Assembly (NCBI GenBank): GCA_018260275.1
Contig: JAGLBK010000006.1
Span: 1 to 33,082, forward strand
From: Deinococcus sp.
Lineage (GTDB): Bacteria > Deinococcota > Deinococci > Deinococcales > Deinococcaceae
DNA: 33,082 nucleotides
Reading direction: 5' to 3'
In this document: positions 19,881 to 28,388 of the stretch, piece by piece
Layout of the letters: each line of letters starts with the position of its first letter
Position numbering within the stretch: the stretch's first letter is position 1
Position numbers and translations under genes: made by a program
The notes under the pieces: generated by a model
The model's database searches: none
What the model was told of the DNA's origin: nothing
What the model saw: only the letters and a program-made list of their open reading frames with translations

Positions 19881-20542
19881 GCCTGAGCCTCCAGCCCGCG
19901 CCCGGCCAGTTCGGCCCCGCTCAGTTCGCGTACCGCCAGCAGCCGCTCGACGTATTTCGCCACCTGATCGGCTTCCAGATTGACCTGCGTGCCCGCCCGC
20001 CACTCGCCCAGCGTGGTGACTTCCAGCGTGTGCGGCACCAGCCAGAGCGTGAATTCGTCCACAGGCCACTCCGGGCGGCTGCCCGCCGGACCGCCCACGT
20101 CCACCAGGGTCAGGCTCACGCCGTCTACGGTGATGCTGCCTTTGGGGGTCAGGTATCTGGCAAGGCCCCTGGGCGCACGCACCTGCATGGTGTACGCGCC
20201 GGGTTCCTCGCGCACCTCCAGAATTTCGCCTACGCCGTCCACATGCCCGCTGACGATATGCCCGCCGAAGCGTTTGGCAGCGGTCATGGCGCGTTCGAGG
20301 TTGATCCACTTGCCGGTTTCCCAGTGCGGCGCCGTTTTGGCGAGGGTTTCGCGGGAAAGGTCCACGCTGAAGCCGTGGGCGTCCCAGCCGGTGACGGTCA
20401 GGCAGGTGCCGCCACAGGCGATGGACTCACCCAGTTCGAGGTCGGTCCACATCTGCGCGGGGGCGATGGTGACGCTCAGGTTGCCATTCGTTTCGGCGGC
20501 GCCCGTCACGCGCCCCATCTGTTCGATGATTCCAGTAAACAT
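19877..20542 (-). CDS. ribE: Riboflavin synthase alpha chain
   Basis: 221 aa. Opens with the diagnostic MFTGIIEQMGRV and contains two lumazine-binding beta-barrel repeats (about 1-95 and 96-205; CLTV in the first, SLTLVDV in the second). It disproportionates two ribityllumazines to riboflavin. The ATG at 20542 has AAGGAG six bases upstream. It follows ribD by 38 bases and overlaps ribBA by 4 bp. Also called ribC in some genera. Confidence 0.95.
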
Positions 20543-20580
20543 GTGAACTCCTTCATTTATTCCGCTGTTCAGTGCTTCGA

Positions 20581-21657
20581 CTAGTCGGTGAGCAGGCCCG
20601 TGATCAACACGTCGCCGCCGACCAGTTCGGTGGTCACGTCCCTCAGGCGCAGCGCGGCGTGCATGGAGCGCACCGGCGCGAGCAATGGCGACAGGCCCGC
20701 CCCCAGCAACTTGGGCGCGACGAACACGCGCACTTCGTCGATCAACTGCTCGGCAAAAAAGGCGCTGGCGAGGGTCGCCCCGCCTTCGAGCAGCACGGTC
20801 GCCAGCCCCAGCTGACCCAGTTGCACCAGGGCGTCCCCGAGTGAGGTGGCCGCCACCACCGTCAGGCGCGGGTCGCCAAGCAGCGGGGAATGCGTTCCCT
20901 GACGCACGACCAGCACGCTGCCTTCCCGCAAGGCCCGCGCCGTGGCCGGAATGCTGCCCTCAGGGTCGAAGATCACGGCGCGGGCGTCGCGGCCTCCCTC
21001 GACCTCGCGGGTGCCCAGATGCGGGTCGTCGAGGAGGACCGTGCCACGCCCCACCGCCACCGCATCGGCCTCGTTGCGCCACTGCATGACGCGCCGACGC
21101 GACTCGGGGCTGCTGACCGGGCCGTTGGCCTCGCCATTGGCAGCCACTTTGCCGTCGAGGGTCATGGCGTACTTGTAGATCACCTGGGGCCGCCCGCGCT
21201 GCACCAGCGAACGGAATCCGGCCTGCTGCCGTACGGCTTCGGCCTCCAGCACGCCCGTAAGTACCCCGATTCCGGCGGCCCGCAATTTTTCCAGCCCGCG
21301 CCCGTTCACGCGCGGGTCGGGGTCGCCCGCCGCCACCACCACGCGGGCAATTCCAGCGGCGATCAGGGCGTCGGCACACGGCGGGGTGCGTCCGAAATGA
21401 CTGCACGGTTCCAGGGTCACGTAGGCGGTGGCCCCGCGTGCCCGTTCTCCCGCTTCCCGCAGCGCAAACACCTCGGCGTGCGGCTCTCCGGCTTCCGGGT
21501 GAAAGCCCCGGCCTATCACCTCGCCGTCACGCACGATCACGCAGCCGACGGGCGGGTTGGGACTGGTGCGGCCCAGGCCCCGAGCAGCTTCGGCCAGGGC
21601 CAGGGTCATCAAGTGAACATCGTCTGGTGGACGCTCCAGCACAGTTTCATACGGCAT
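20581..21657 (-). CDS. ribD: Bifunctional pyrimidine deaminase/reductase
   Basis: 358 aa from the ATG at 21657; an upstream start at 21711 would lie in the riboswitch, and a downstream ATG at 21609 is a possible alternative. The N-terminal deaminase has zinc ligands His60 (PHAE, with Glu62) and Cys85/Cys94 (PCSHFGRTPPCADAL), plus TSPNPPVGCVIV. The C-terminal reductase (about 155-358) contains YKYAMTLDGKVA and LLEGGATLASAFF. It carries out the second and third steps from GTP to riboflavin. It is the first gene of the rib operon, under the FMN riboswitch. No strong ribosome-binding site is seen, as may be expected if the riboswitch governs translation. Confidence 0.94.
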   Translation of the reverse strand: MPYETVLERPPDDVHLMTLALAEAARGLGRTSPNPPVGCVIVRDGEVIGRGFHPEAGEPHAEVFALREAGERARGATAYVTLEPCSHFGRTPPCADALIAAGIARVVVAAGDPDPRVNGRGLEKLRAAGIGVLTGVLEAEAVRQQAGFRSLVQRGRPQVIYKYAMTLDGKVAANGEANGPVSSPESRRRVMQWRNEADAVAVGRGTVLLDDPHLGTREVEGGRDARAVIFDPEGSIPATARALREGSVLVVRQGTHSPLLGDPRLTVVAATSLGDALVQLGQLGLATVLLEGGATLASAFFAEQLIDEVRVFVAPKLLGAGLSPLLAPVRSMHAALRLRDVTTELVGGDVLITGLLTD

Positions 21658-21700
21658 ATGGTGACGCCGCCGACCGGGGTGGTCAGCCGGGCGTTGCCCC

Positions 21701-21913
21701 CTTTCTCCCATCCGGACTTAGTGACGCCTGAGCTGAAGGTGAAGCCGGAGGGACACCCCTACCCTGCTTGCCACGTCCCGCGTGCGCCAGTTTACCGTCG
21801 GCTCCGGAATCTCACCGGATCGGGCCTGCGCGTCATGGAATTGCGCGGGCTTCACGGGCTGTCCCACGTATGGGAGTCACCGCCGGTGGGGAATCTCACC
21901 CCGCCCCGAAAGA
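21701..21913 (-). promoter_or_regulatory. FMN riboswitch (RFN element)
   Basis: Read on the minus strand, the conserved blocks appear in order: GGGGTGAGATTCCCC and ACCGGCGGTGA (from about 21905), AGCCCG(TG) arm, GATCCGGTGAGATTCCGGAG with CCGACGGT (about 21793-21821), and AGTCCGGATGGGAGA (about 21705-21719). The closing P1 stem is CTTTC (21913-21909) with GAAAG (21705-21701). It would bind FMN and shut down ribDE-BA-H. The arm between CCGACGGT and AGTCCGG is about 73 bases, much longer than usual. The aptamer ends 43 bases before the ribD ATG with no clear terminator T-run, so translational control is more likely. Confidence 0.93.
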
Positions 21914-22110
21914 GGTCGGCCCTGCCCGGTACTCGCGCGGGGCCAGCTGCAAGGTAAAGCAAAACGGTGAGGCGAAAAGGAAAGTTGTTCAACATCCCCG
22001 AACAGTTGCCCTCAGGTCAGCCGCAGCCCAGGCCCGGCGCTAGCTTTGGTGAACAATAGGTTTATCTCAAGTTTGCTGGGTCGCCCCCTCTGCCGGGCAG
22101 CTCTGCGAGT

Positions 22111-22165
22111 CACCCCTTGCTACGCAAGGCCCTCTCTGCTTCACAACTTTGCAAGTCCCACAAGG
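22111..22165. repeat. Dispersed intergenic repeat, copy B
   Basis: The reverse complement matches 16247-16301 at 51 of 55 bases by hand alignment (core GTGGGACTTGCAAAG and GAGAGGGCCTTGCG). It is inverted relative to copy A. Internal CCTTGC-TAC-GCAAGG forms a small hairpin. Confidence 0.75.
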
Positions 22166-22206
22166 GTAGAGGGTCAGAAAAAATCTGGCGTACAGGCCCA
22201 CCTATT

Positions 22207-22263
22207 GCCCTCTCCACTCGTGGGAGAGGGAGGGAGGAGCGTAGCGACGGAAGGGTGAGGGGG
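22207..22263. repeat. Dispersed intergenic repeat, copy C
   Basis: The hairpin CCCTCTCCAC-TC-GTGGGAGAGGG is followed by GGAGCGTAGCGACGGAAGGGTGAGGGGG. It resembles the right half of copy A (AGCAAGGGGTGAGGGGG) in the same strand sense and belongs to the same loose family. Confidence 0.55.
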
Positions 22264-22407
22264 CGTGTGACTAACGCTAACGCTGCTATCTCGCAAAGTT
22301 GAGTTACACCCTTTGGTACGTCCTCCCCTATTTCCCCGGCGCACTGGCCTGTAAACTGGTTCAAAGTGCGCCCCGCGTCTGGTGGAGTGGCGCGTGGAGG
22401 ACAGAAC

Positions 22408-23907
22408 ATGACCGTAGTAGAACAATCGCCGGGCCAAAGCCAGGTCCAGCCAAAAAGAGTGGGCTTTATCAGCCTGGGCTGCCCCAAGGCGCTGGTAGAC
22501 AGTGAACGCATTCTGACCCAGCTACGAATCGAGGGTTACGAGGTCGCGCCCAGCTACGAGGGGGCCGACGCCGTGATCGTGAATACCTGCGGCTTTATTA
22601 CGCCCGCCGTCGAGGAATCGCTCTCGGCCATTGGGGAGGCACTGGAGCACGGCGGCAAGGTGATCGTGACGGGTTGTCTGGGCGAGCGCCCCGAGAAAAT
22701 TATGGAACGTCACCCCAAAGTCGCCGCCATCACGGGCAGCGAAGCGGTAGACGACGTTATGGGGCACGTGCGTGAGCTGCTGCCGCTGGATCAACACGCC
22801 TTTACGGGGCTGCTGCCGGTGGCCGCGCCGGGTACGCGGGCTGACGCCCTAGCCCCGGCCCGTGAAGAGACCCGCCACGGCGACGTGTTCGCTCCTACGG
22901 TCAGGCTGACGCCCCGGCACTACGCCTATGTCAAGATCGCCGAGGGCTGCAATCATACCTGCGCCTTTTGCATTATTCCTAAGCTGCGTGGCCTTCAGGT
23001 ATCGCGTGACGCCGGGGCCGTGCTGTACGAGGCCTACCGCCTGATCGCGGGCGGCACCAAGGAACTCATGATCATCAGCCAGGACACCAGCGCGTACGGC
23101 GTGGACCTGCGCTACCGCGAAAGCGAATTTCAAGGAGGGCAGGTGCGGGCGCACCTCACCGATCTGGCGGTCAAGCTGGGCGAGATGGGCGCGTGGGTCA
23201 GGATGCACTATGTCTACCCATACCCGCACGTCGAGAAGATCGTGGAACTGATGGCGCAGGGCAAGATTTTGCCTTACCTGGACGTGCCGCTTCAGCACGC
23301 CAGCCCCAGAATCCTGAAGCTGATGCGGCGCCCCGGCGCGGGCAAGCAGCTCGACACCATCCGGCGCTGGCGCGAAATCTGCCCCGAGCTGACCATTCGC
23401 AGCACCTTCATTGTGGGGTTTCCGGGCGAGACGGAGGAAGATTTTCAGGAGCTATTGCAGTTTCTGGAAGACGCCCGCCTCGACCGTGTGGGGGCCTTTC
23501 CGTACAGCGATGTGGAAGAAGCCGACGCCAACGCGCTGCCGGGCGCCGTGCCCGAGGAAGTCAAGGCGGAGCGCCTGGAACGCTTCATGGAAGTCGCCCA
23601 GCGCATCAGCACCGAGCGACTGGCCGAGAAAGTGGGCCGCGTGATGGACGTGATCATCGACGAATTCAACGACGACGAGGGCGACGAGAAAGGCACCCGC
23701 CTGATTGGACGCACCAAAGGCGACGCGCCGGGCATTGACGGGCAGGTCTACCTGTTCGCGGGCGAGTTTGCCGGACAGGTTAAAATTGGGGACATCGTGC
23801 GGGCCAGAATTGAGGACAGCGACGAGTACGACCTGTTCGGCGAAGTGGTCGAGCGCCCCGAGTGGAAGCCGAACGTGCCGCAGCTGGGGCACTTCCGGGC
23901 GCACTGA
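22408..23907 (+). CDS. rimO: Ribosomal protein S12 methylthiotransferase RimO
   Basis: 499 aa from the ATG at 22408 (GGAGGA upstream). A radical-SAM enzyme with two iron-sulfur clusters that adds a methylthio group to an Asp of ribosomal protein S12. The N-terminal UPF0004 domain carries Cys25 (SLGCPKALVDSE), Cys61 (NTCGF) and Cys90 (GCLGE). The radical-SAM domain carries Cys181-x3-Cys185-x2-Cys188 (CNHTCAFC). The C-terminal TRAM domain covers about 425-499. The SLGCPKxxVDSE motif separates RimO from MiaB. A plant-type extension or truncation is not seen. It stands alone between the rib operon and a converging channel gene. Confidence 0.95.
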   Translation: MTVVEQSPGQSQVQPKRVGFISLGCPKALVDSERILTQLRIEGYEVAPSYEGADAVIVNTCGFITPAVEESLSAIGEALEHGGKVIVTGCLGERPEKIMERHPKVAAITGSEAVDDVMGHVRELLPLDQHAFTGLLPVAAPGTRADALAPAREETRHGDVFAPTVRLTPRHYAYVKIAEGCNHTCAFCIIPKLRGLQVSRDAGAVLYEAYRLIAGGTKELMIISQDTSAYGVDLRYRESEFQGGQVRAHLTDLAVKLGEMGAWVRMHYVYPYPHVEKIVELMAQGKILPYLDVPLQHASPRILKLMRRPGAGKQLDTIRRWREICPELTIRSTFIVGFPGETEEDFQELLQFLEDARLDRVGAFPYSDVEEADANALPGAVPEEVKAERLERFMEVAQRISTERLAEKVGRVMDVIIDEFNDDEGDEKGTRLIGRTKGDAPGIDGQVYLFAGEFAGQVKIGDIVRARIEDSDEYDLFGEVVERPEWKPNVPQLGHFRAH

Positions 23908-23943
23908 CCTGAAACGCTGGCCGGGCGCCAAACCTGGCCTGCC

Positions 23944-25313
23944 TCAGTCCACGCTGAAAGCCCGTTCCTCGGGCAGTTCGTTGACCGTGGCGTGAGTGGT
24001 ATGAAAGGCCAGGAGCAGGGTCAGGAAACCCACCCGGCCCAGGAACATCAACGCGACCAGCACCAGTTTGCCGTGGTTGGAAAGCACCGGGGTCAGATTG
24101 ACGCTGAGACCGGAAGTGGTAAAGGCGCTCACGGCCTCGAACGCCAGCACGATGGGCCGGTGCTGGTGATCGGTGAACATCAGCGCCCCGGTGCCCAGAC
24201 CGACAGCCAGCAGCGCCAGCGTGACCACCGTCAGCGCCCGCATCAGCGTGCGGACCGGAATGGCGCGGCCTTCCAGCTGGGCCTGCGGCTGCCCGCGCAG
24301 GGTGGCCCGCGTGGCGGCGAGCAGCACGGCGAGGGTGGTGGTCTTGATTCCGCCCGCCGTCGAGCCGGGGTTGCCGCCCACGAACATCAGGCCCATGATC
24401 AGCAGCAGCGTGGGCGCAGAGAAGTGGCCGTAATCCAGCGTGGAAAACCCCGCCGAGCGCGTCACGGTGGTCTGAAAGGCGGCGTGCAGCAGCTTATGCG
24501 GCGGGTCCAGCGGCCCCAGCGTACCGGGGCGGTTCCATTCCAGCAGGGCAAACAGCAGTGCGCCGCCCACCAGCAAGCAGGCGGTGACCTTCAGGCCCAC
24601 CCGCGTCTGGGTCGAGAGGCCGGGCAGGGGGTCCTCACGGCGAAAACGCCCGTAAAAGTAGCGGTCGAGTTCGTCCAGCACGATAAATCCAGCGCTACCA
24701 GCAGCATCAGCGTCAGCAGCGAAAGCGGCGCGAGGCGGGCCACGCCGTCGGGCCACAGGCCAAATCCGGCGTTCCCGAAGGCCATGACCGCGTGAAGCAG
24801 GGCGTAGCGTGCCCCCTGAAGCGGCCCGGTCAGCCGCACCATATCGGGCAGCAGCACCAGAAACCCGGCGAACTGAATGCCCAGTGTCAGCAGCACGACC
24901 CGCCGCAGCAGATGCCGGAAATTCTGGCCCCTGGGCAGGCCGAGCGCCTCGGGAGTCCAGTCGCGGTCATCGGCGGCGGCCTGTTTTCCCCGCCCGACAA
25001 AACGGAAGATCAGCACGAGCAGGGCCAGCGCTCCGACCTCGATCAGCAGCGCCAGCCACAGCTGCCCTACGGGCGTGAGCACCTGACCGACATTCACACT
25101 GCTCAGGCCCGTGGTACACACGGCGCTGGTCGCCAGCAGCAGCGCGTCTATCAGGCTCAGGCTGCCCCTGTGTGCGGCGGGCAGCAGCAGCCCCAGGGTG
25201 CCGACCAGCAGGGCCGCCAGCACCCAGACGATCAACCAGTCGTTGGGCGAGCGGATAGCGACGGGCGAGTCCCCGCCATGTGCGGGGGCGTCGGCTGCAG
25301 GACCACTGCTCAC
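23944..25313 (-). pseudogene. ktrB: KtrB/TrkH-type K+ (Na+) channel subunit, frameshifted
   Basis: The gene is split between two reading frames: 25313 to about 24695 and about 24695 to 23944, together about 456 aa. All four selectivity-filter loops of the Trk/Ktr/HKT family are present across the two parts: CTTGLSS, AFGNAGF, TRSAGFS and FTTSGLS. GGNPGSTAGGIKTTT is also present. The break falls after LLTLMLLV, where restoring one base (a G near 24690-24700) would read on into AGFIVLDEL. No slippery heptamer is seen, so this is a real one-base loss or a sequencing error. The start is GTG at 25313, right behind a -10 box (leaderless type). No KtrA partner gene is nearby. If intact, it would import K+ with Na+ as a membrane channel. 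Confidence 0.85.
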
Positions 25314-25319
25314 CGGGCC

Positions 25320-25325
25320 ACTATA
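25320..25325 (-). promoter_or_regulatory. -10 box for leaderless ktrB transcript
   Basis: TATAGT on the minus strand ends six bases before the GTG start at 25313, so transcription would begin at or next to the start codon. This fits the TANNNT-plus-start arrangement known for leaderless genes in Deinococcus. There is no ribosome-binding site in between. Confidence 0.5.
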
Positions 25326-25387
25326 CCTACACCCAAACCCAATTTATAACCCTACCCGCCGCGCTTCCCAGGGACCGTGCGCCGCGC

Positions 25388-26719
25388 TCAATCTGCCGGA
25401 ACCTCCGCCAGCACCCGGTCGATCAGTTCGTCGGTGCTGCCGAGATAGTTTTCTTCGCGGATAGCGTCCCAGTCGAGGCCCGCACCGCGTTCGCCCAGCT
25501 CGGCCCGCACCAGTTCCACCAGATTTCCTTCACCCGCCACGGCCTGCGGCACCAGCTTTTTAATCAGCGCTTTGGCTTCAGGCTTGGGCATAATGGTCGC
25601 CAGTTGCACGCTGAGCGCCTCGGCCAGCATCAGGCCCGCCGAGCGCTCGACGTTGCGTCGCATCTGGGCCGCGTCCACCTCCAGACCGACCAGCAGCCGC
25701 GCCGTATGGCCCAGCGCCGCGCCTGTGAGCATCAGCATCTGCGGCAGAGTCAGCCACTCGACCTGCCAGCCGTGCGTGCCGCGCTCGTGTTCCTGTACCG
25801 CGCTGGCCGACAGCGCCGCGAGCAGGCCAGTACTCACGCTGTGGCACGCCACGATCAGCTCGGCGGTGATCGGGTTCTGTTTTTGCGGCATGGTGCTGCT
25901 GCCGCCGCCCTGGCCGCGCAGTTCGCCGACTTCGGTCTGAGCCAGCAGAATGTAATCCTGGCCCAGCTTGGCGAGGCTGCCGCCGAGGTTGGCCGCCCAG
26001 CCGCCCAATTCGGTCAGGCTGTCGCGTGCGGTGTGCCAGGGGGTCGCCGGACAGCCCAGCTCCAGCTCGTCGGCCAGGGCCTGCGCGACCTCCAGGCCGC
26101 GATTTTCCAGGGCTGCCAGGGTACCCGCCGCGCCGCCCAAACTGACGAGGTACAGCCGCGTTTCGAGTTCACCCAGCCGTTCCCGTTGCCGCAGCAGGGG
26201 CGCAAGCCAGTTGGCACACTTGAGGCCGAACGTCACCGGCAGCGCCTGCTGGCTGTGGGTACGTCCGGCCATGAGCGTGTGGCGGTGCTCCCCAGCCAGG
26301 GCCGCCAGCCGCCCGATGACCCAGTCGAGTTCCCCGCGCAGAATCTTCAGCGCCCGCCGAGCGGTCAGCACGAACGCCGTGTCTACGATGTCCTGGGTGG
26401 TCGCGCCGTAATGCACCCAGTTGGCGGCGTCTCCGGGCAACTGCGCCCGCAACTGCTCGACCAGCGCCGCCACCGGCACGCCGTCGGTCAGCAGCGACTG
26501 CGACAGCGCAGGCAGATCCGGCTGGAAGACCAGCGCCGCCGCCGAGATAGTCTGCCCCGCGCCCGCCGGAATGACGCCCAGGCGCTCCTGCACGCGGGCC
26601 AGCGCCGCCTCGACGACCAGCAGTTGCCGCACATACGCCTCGTCCGTCCAGAGCGGGGCGAGAGCCGGGAGACTGAACATCGAACCGAACAACGCGGAAT
26701 CTATCGGGGTGCTGGGCAT
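25388..26719 (-). CDS. pcaB: 3-carboxy-cis,cis-muconate cycloisomerase
   Basis: 443 aa of the fumarase/aspartase superfamily. The signature loop GSSTMPQKQNP is at 273-283, GRTHSQQALPVTFG at 152-165 and HYGATTQDIVDTA near 103-115. These together match bacterial PcaB, which lactonises 3-carboxymuconate to 4-carboxymuconolactone in the protocatechuate branch of the beta-ketoadipate pathway. It lies on the same strand as pobA-pcaL-pcaH-pcaG but 234 bases beyond pcaG, past a hairpin and a repeat. GAGGAAG lies about 10 bases before the ATG. Adenylosuccinate lyase is excluded by context and motif wording. Confidence 0.92.
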   Translation of the reverse strand: MPSTPIDSALFGSMFSLPALAPLWTDEAYVRQLLVVEAALARVQERLGVIPAGAGQTISAAALVFQPDLPALSQSLLTDGVPVAALVEQLRAQLPGDAANWVHYGATTQDIVDTAFVLTARRALKILRGELDWVIGRLAALAGEHRHTLMAGRTHSQQALPVTFGLKCANWLAPLLRQRERLGELETRLYLVSLGGAAGTLAALENRGLEVAQALADELELGCPATPWHTARDSLTELGGWAANLGGSLAKLGQDYILLAQTEVGELRGQGGGSSTMPQKQNPITAELIVACHSVSTGLLAALSASAVQEHERGTHGWQVEWLTLPQMLMLTGAALGHTARLLVGLEVDAAQMRRNVERSAGLMLAEALSVQLATIMPKPEAKALIKKLVPQAVAGEGNLVELVRAELGERGAGLDWDAIREENYLGSTDELIDRVLAEVPAD

Positions 26720-26751
26720 GGTTTATTCTTCCTCATCCGGCGGGGGAAGAT

Positions 26752-26796
26752 GGGGCGGAGTCTGGAAGCGGCGAAAGGCCCTCCAGACGCCGCCCC
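26752..26796 (-). terminator. Strong hairpin between pcaG and pcaB
   Basis: Arms 26752-26766 and 26782-26796 pair at 14 of 15 positions (GGGGCGG...TCTGGA) around a 15-base loop. On the minus strand it ends 33 bases before the pcaB ATG. There is no T-run, so it may be partial attenuation, an mRNA stability element or a repeat copy instead of a full terminator. Confidence 0.5.
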
Positions 26797-26856
26797 GAGA
26801 GCGTGTTTATTCAAAATGCGGCAACTTTGACCGCTTAAGCGCCCGATAAATGCAGG

Positions 26857-26940
26857 GTTTTTAGCTCCTCCCCACCTGCGGGGGACTCGTTAGAGCTGCT
26901 TGCAGAGGTTGGGACTCGCAGAGCGCGAAGCGAGGGGGGT
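26857..26940. repeat. Dispersed intergenic repeat, copy E
   Basis: Bases 26857-26884 match the reverse complement of 8351-8378 at 26 of 28. The right part (GGGACTCGCAGAGC, GCGAAGCGAGGGGGG) resembles the core of copy A. It lies just beyond the pcaG stop codon. Confidence 0.68.
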
Positions 26941-26953
26941 AAGGCGGAACGCC

Positions 26954-27616
26954 TCAGTAAGCATCGAAGAAAGCCGTCTCGCCCTCGCCCTGCATCCGGA
27001 TGTCGAAGGTGTACACCGCGTCGCCCTGACCCTCGCCGCGCCTGGCAATCAGCGTGCCGCGCCGCGCTTCCGGTACGGCGTTCAGCACGGGGTCGGCGCT
27101 GTTGTCCTCGTCGCTGAAGTAGATAAACGTAATCAGGTGAGTCAGCAGCCCGCGCATCCCCAGCCACACGGCCAGTCTGGGCGGCCGCCCGCCGACGCGC
27201 CCTGGCTTGATGGTGCGGATGGTGTAGCTGTAATCGTCGGTGCGGGTATGCCCACGCCCGAACCCGTTGAAGCCCACGCCCGGCTCGGTCACAAAAATAC
27301 CGTCGGCCCCCGGCTGCCACAGTTCGATCATGGCGTCGGGAATCGGCACGCCGTCGGCGTCGTAGATTTTTCCGGTCAGAACGATGCGCTCGCCAGGGGT
27401 GTCGCTGCGTTCCTCGACCATCATGGCGCTGACGGCGGTATCTATATCCTGAAACTTGTGAACGAGGCCCTGGTGAAAGTACGGCCCCACCGTCTGGCTG
27501 GGCGATTGGCCCAGGTTGCCGTGCAGGTTGGAGGATTCGTCGGTCAGCGGCTTAAAGTTCAGCTTCGGCTGGCCTTTGCTGTGCAGCACTTCCTCCGTTT
27601 TGATTTGCTCAGCCAT
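26954..27616 (-). CDS. pcaG: Protocatechuate 3,4-dioxygenase, alpha subunit
   Basis: 220 aa, typical of PcaG. Opens its core with SPSQTVGPYFHQGL, then IVLTGKIYDADGVPIPDAMIELWQ in the shared beta-sandwich, and ends with FDIRMQGEGETAFFD. As in other alpha subunits, the iron-binding Tyr/His set is missing; iron sits in the beta subunit. With PcaH it opens protocatechuate to 3-carboxy-cis,cis-muconate. The ATG at 27616 has GGAGG eight bases upstream and the gene overlaps pcaH by 8 bp, which suggests balanced translation of the two subunits. Confidence 0.93.
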   Translation of the reverse strand: MAEQIKTEEVLHSKGQPKLNFKPLTDESSNLHGNLGQSPSQTVGPYFHQGLVHKFQDIDTAVSAMMVEERSDTPGERIVLTGKIYDADGVPIPDAMIELWQPGADGIFVTEPGVGFNGFGRGHTRTDDYSYTIRTIKPGRVGGRPPRLAVWLGMRGLLTHLITFIYFSDEDNSADPVLNAVPEARRGTLIARRGEGQGDAVYTFDIRMQGEGETAFFDAY

Positions 27617-28388
27617 GATTTTCCTCCATGGGCGTGGCCTGCGTGCCGCCCACCACGATGTCGAAGCGGTAGCCCAGCGCCCACTCGTGCTGGGTAATGT
27701 CGAGGTCGAAGCGGCTCACCAGCCGGTCGCGGCCCTTTTTGTCGGGAATGCCCAGGTAAATCGGGTCGTAGGCCATTAAGGGGTCGCCGGGGAAGTACAT
27801 CTGACTCACCAGCCGCTCGGTAAAGCCGCGCCCGAACACTGAAAAGTGAATGTGCGAGGGCCGCCAGGCGTTGTAATGGTTGCCCCAGGGGTACGCGCCG
27901 GGGCGGATGGTCGTCAGGAGGTACTCGCCGTTGTCGTCGGTGAGCATCCGCGCCGTGCCGGTAAAATTGGGGTCGAGCGGGGCCTGATGCTGGTCGCGCT
28001 TGTGGATGTAACGCCCGGCGGCGTTGGCCTGCCAGGTCTCGATGAGTGCGCCGCGAATGGGCCGCCCACTGCTGTCGAGCAGCCGCCCACGCACGATGAT
28101 GCGCTCGCCCAGCGGTTCGCCGTTGACGCGGGCGTTGCGGGTGGTGTCGTTGTCGTCCGGGCGGATACGGTCAGTCCCGAAGACTGGGCCGCCGAAGTCC
28201 CGCATCGGGCCGGGCAGCGGAATCAGCAGTTCGTGTGGGGCGCGTTTGACGCTGCTGGTGTACGGCGAGTACAGGTGCGGCGGATGCACCCCGCCGGGGC
28301 TTTTCTGGCCTTCCTCGACGTGGGTTTCCTTCGGCTGGATGTCCTGGGTGGGCTGCTGGATGGACTGGCCTGGATTTGGGGCGGTCAT
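27609..28388 (-). CDS. pcaH: Protocatechuate 3,4-dioxygenase, beta subunit
   Basis: 259 aa intradiol dioxygenase subunit that binds the catalytic ferric iron. The four ligands are present with the same spacing as in Pseudomonas PcaH: Tyr127 (AAGRY), Tyr166 (GAYPWGNHY), His179 and His181 (RPSHIHFS), spacings 39, 13 and 2. The N-terminal 35 residues are Gln/Pro-rich and longer than usual. AGGAGG lies just before the ATG at 28388, which also overlaps the pcaL stop (ATGA). The order pcaH-pcaG is the common one. Confidence 0.95.
   Translation of the reverse strand: MTAPNPGQSIQQPTQDIQPKETHVEEGQKSPGGVHPPHLYSPYTSSVKRAPHELLIPLPGPMRDFGGPVFGTDRIRPDDNDTTRNARVNGEPLGERIIVRGRLLDSSGRPIRGALIETWQANAAGRYIHKRDQHQAPLDPNFTGTARMLTDDNGEYLLTTIRPGAYPWGNHYNAWRPSHIHFSVFGRGFTERLVSQMYFPGDPLMAYDPIYLGIPDKKGRDRLVSRFDLDITQHEWALGYRFDIVVGGTQATPMEENHG

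Larger units (their letters stand above)
21914..22407. other. Region between rib riboswitch and rimO
   Basis: About 490 bases without a supported gene. It must hold the divergent promoters of the rib operon and rimO, but no convincing -35/-10 pair was found. It contains two repeat copies, 22111-22165 and 22207-22263. The small ORFs here come from the repeats. Confidence 0.6.

Noticed and set aside
22081..22300. CRISPR-like array
   Set aside because: Only two diverged, oppositely oriented hairpin units with no regular spacers and no cas genes nearby.
22046..22302. Small open frames before rimO sharing the peptide LCKSHKGRG with one at 15243-16313
   Set aside because: The shared peptide comes from repeat copies A and B translated by chance.
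24591..24756. Two overlapping real channel genes, or programmed frameshifting
   Set aside because: Each half lacks parts of a single four-loop channel, and together they make exactly one. No slippery heptamer or downstream structure was seen.
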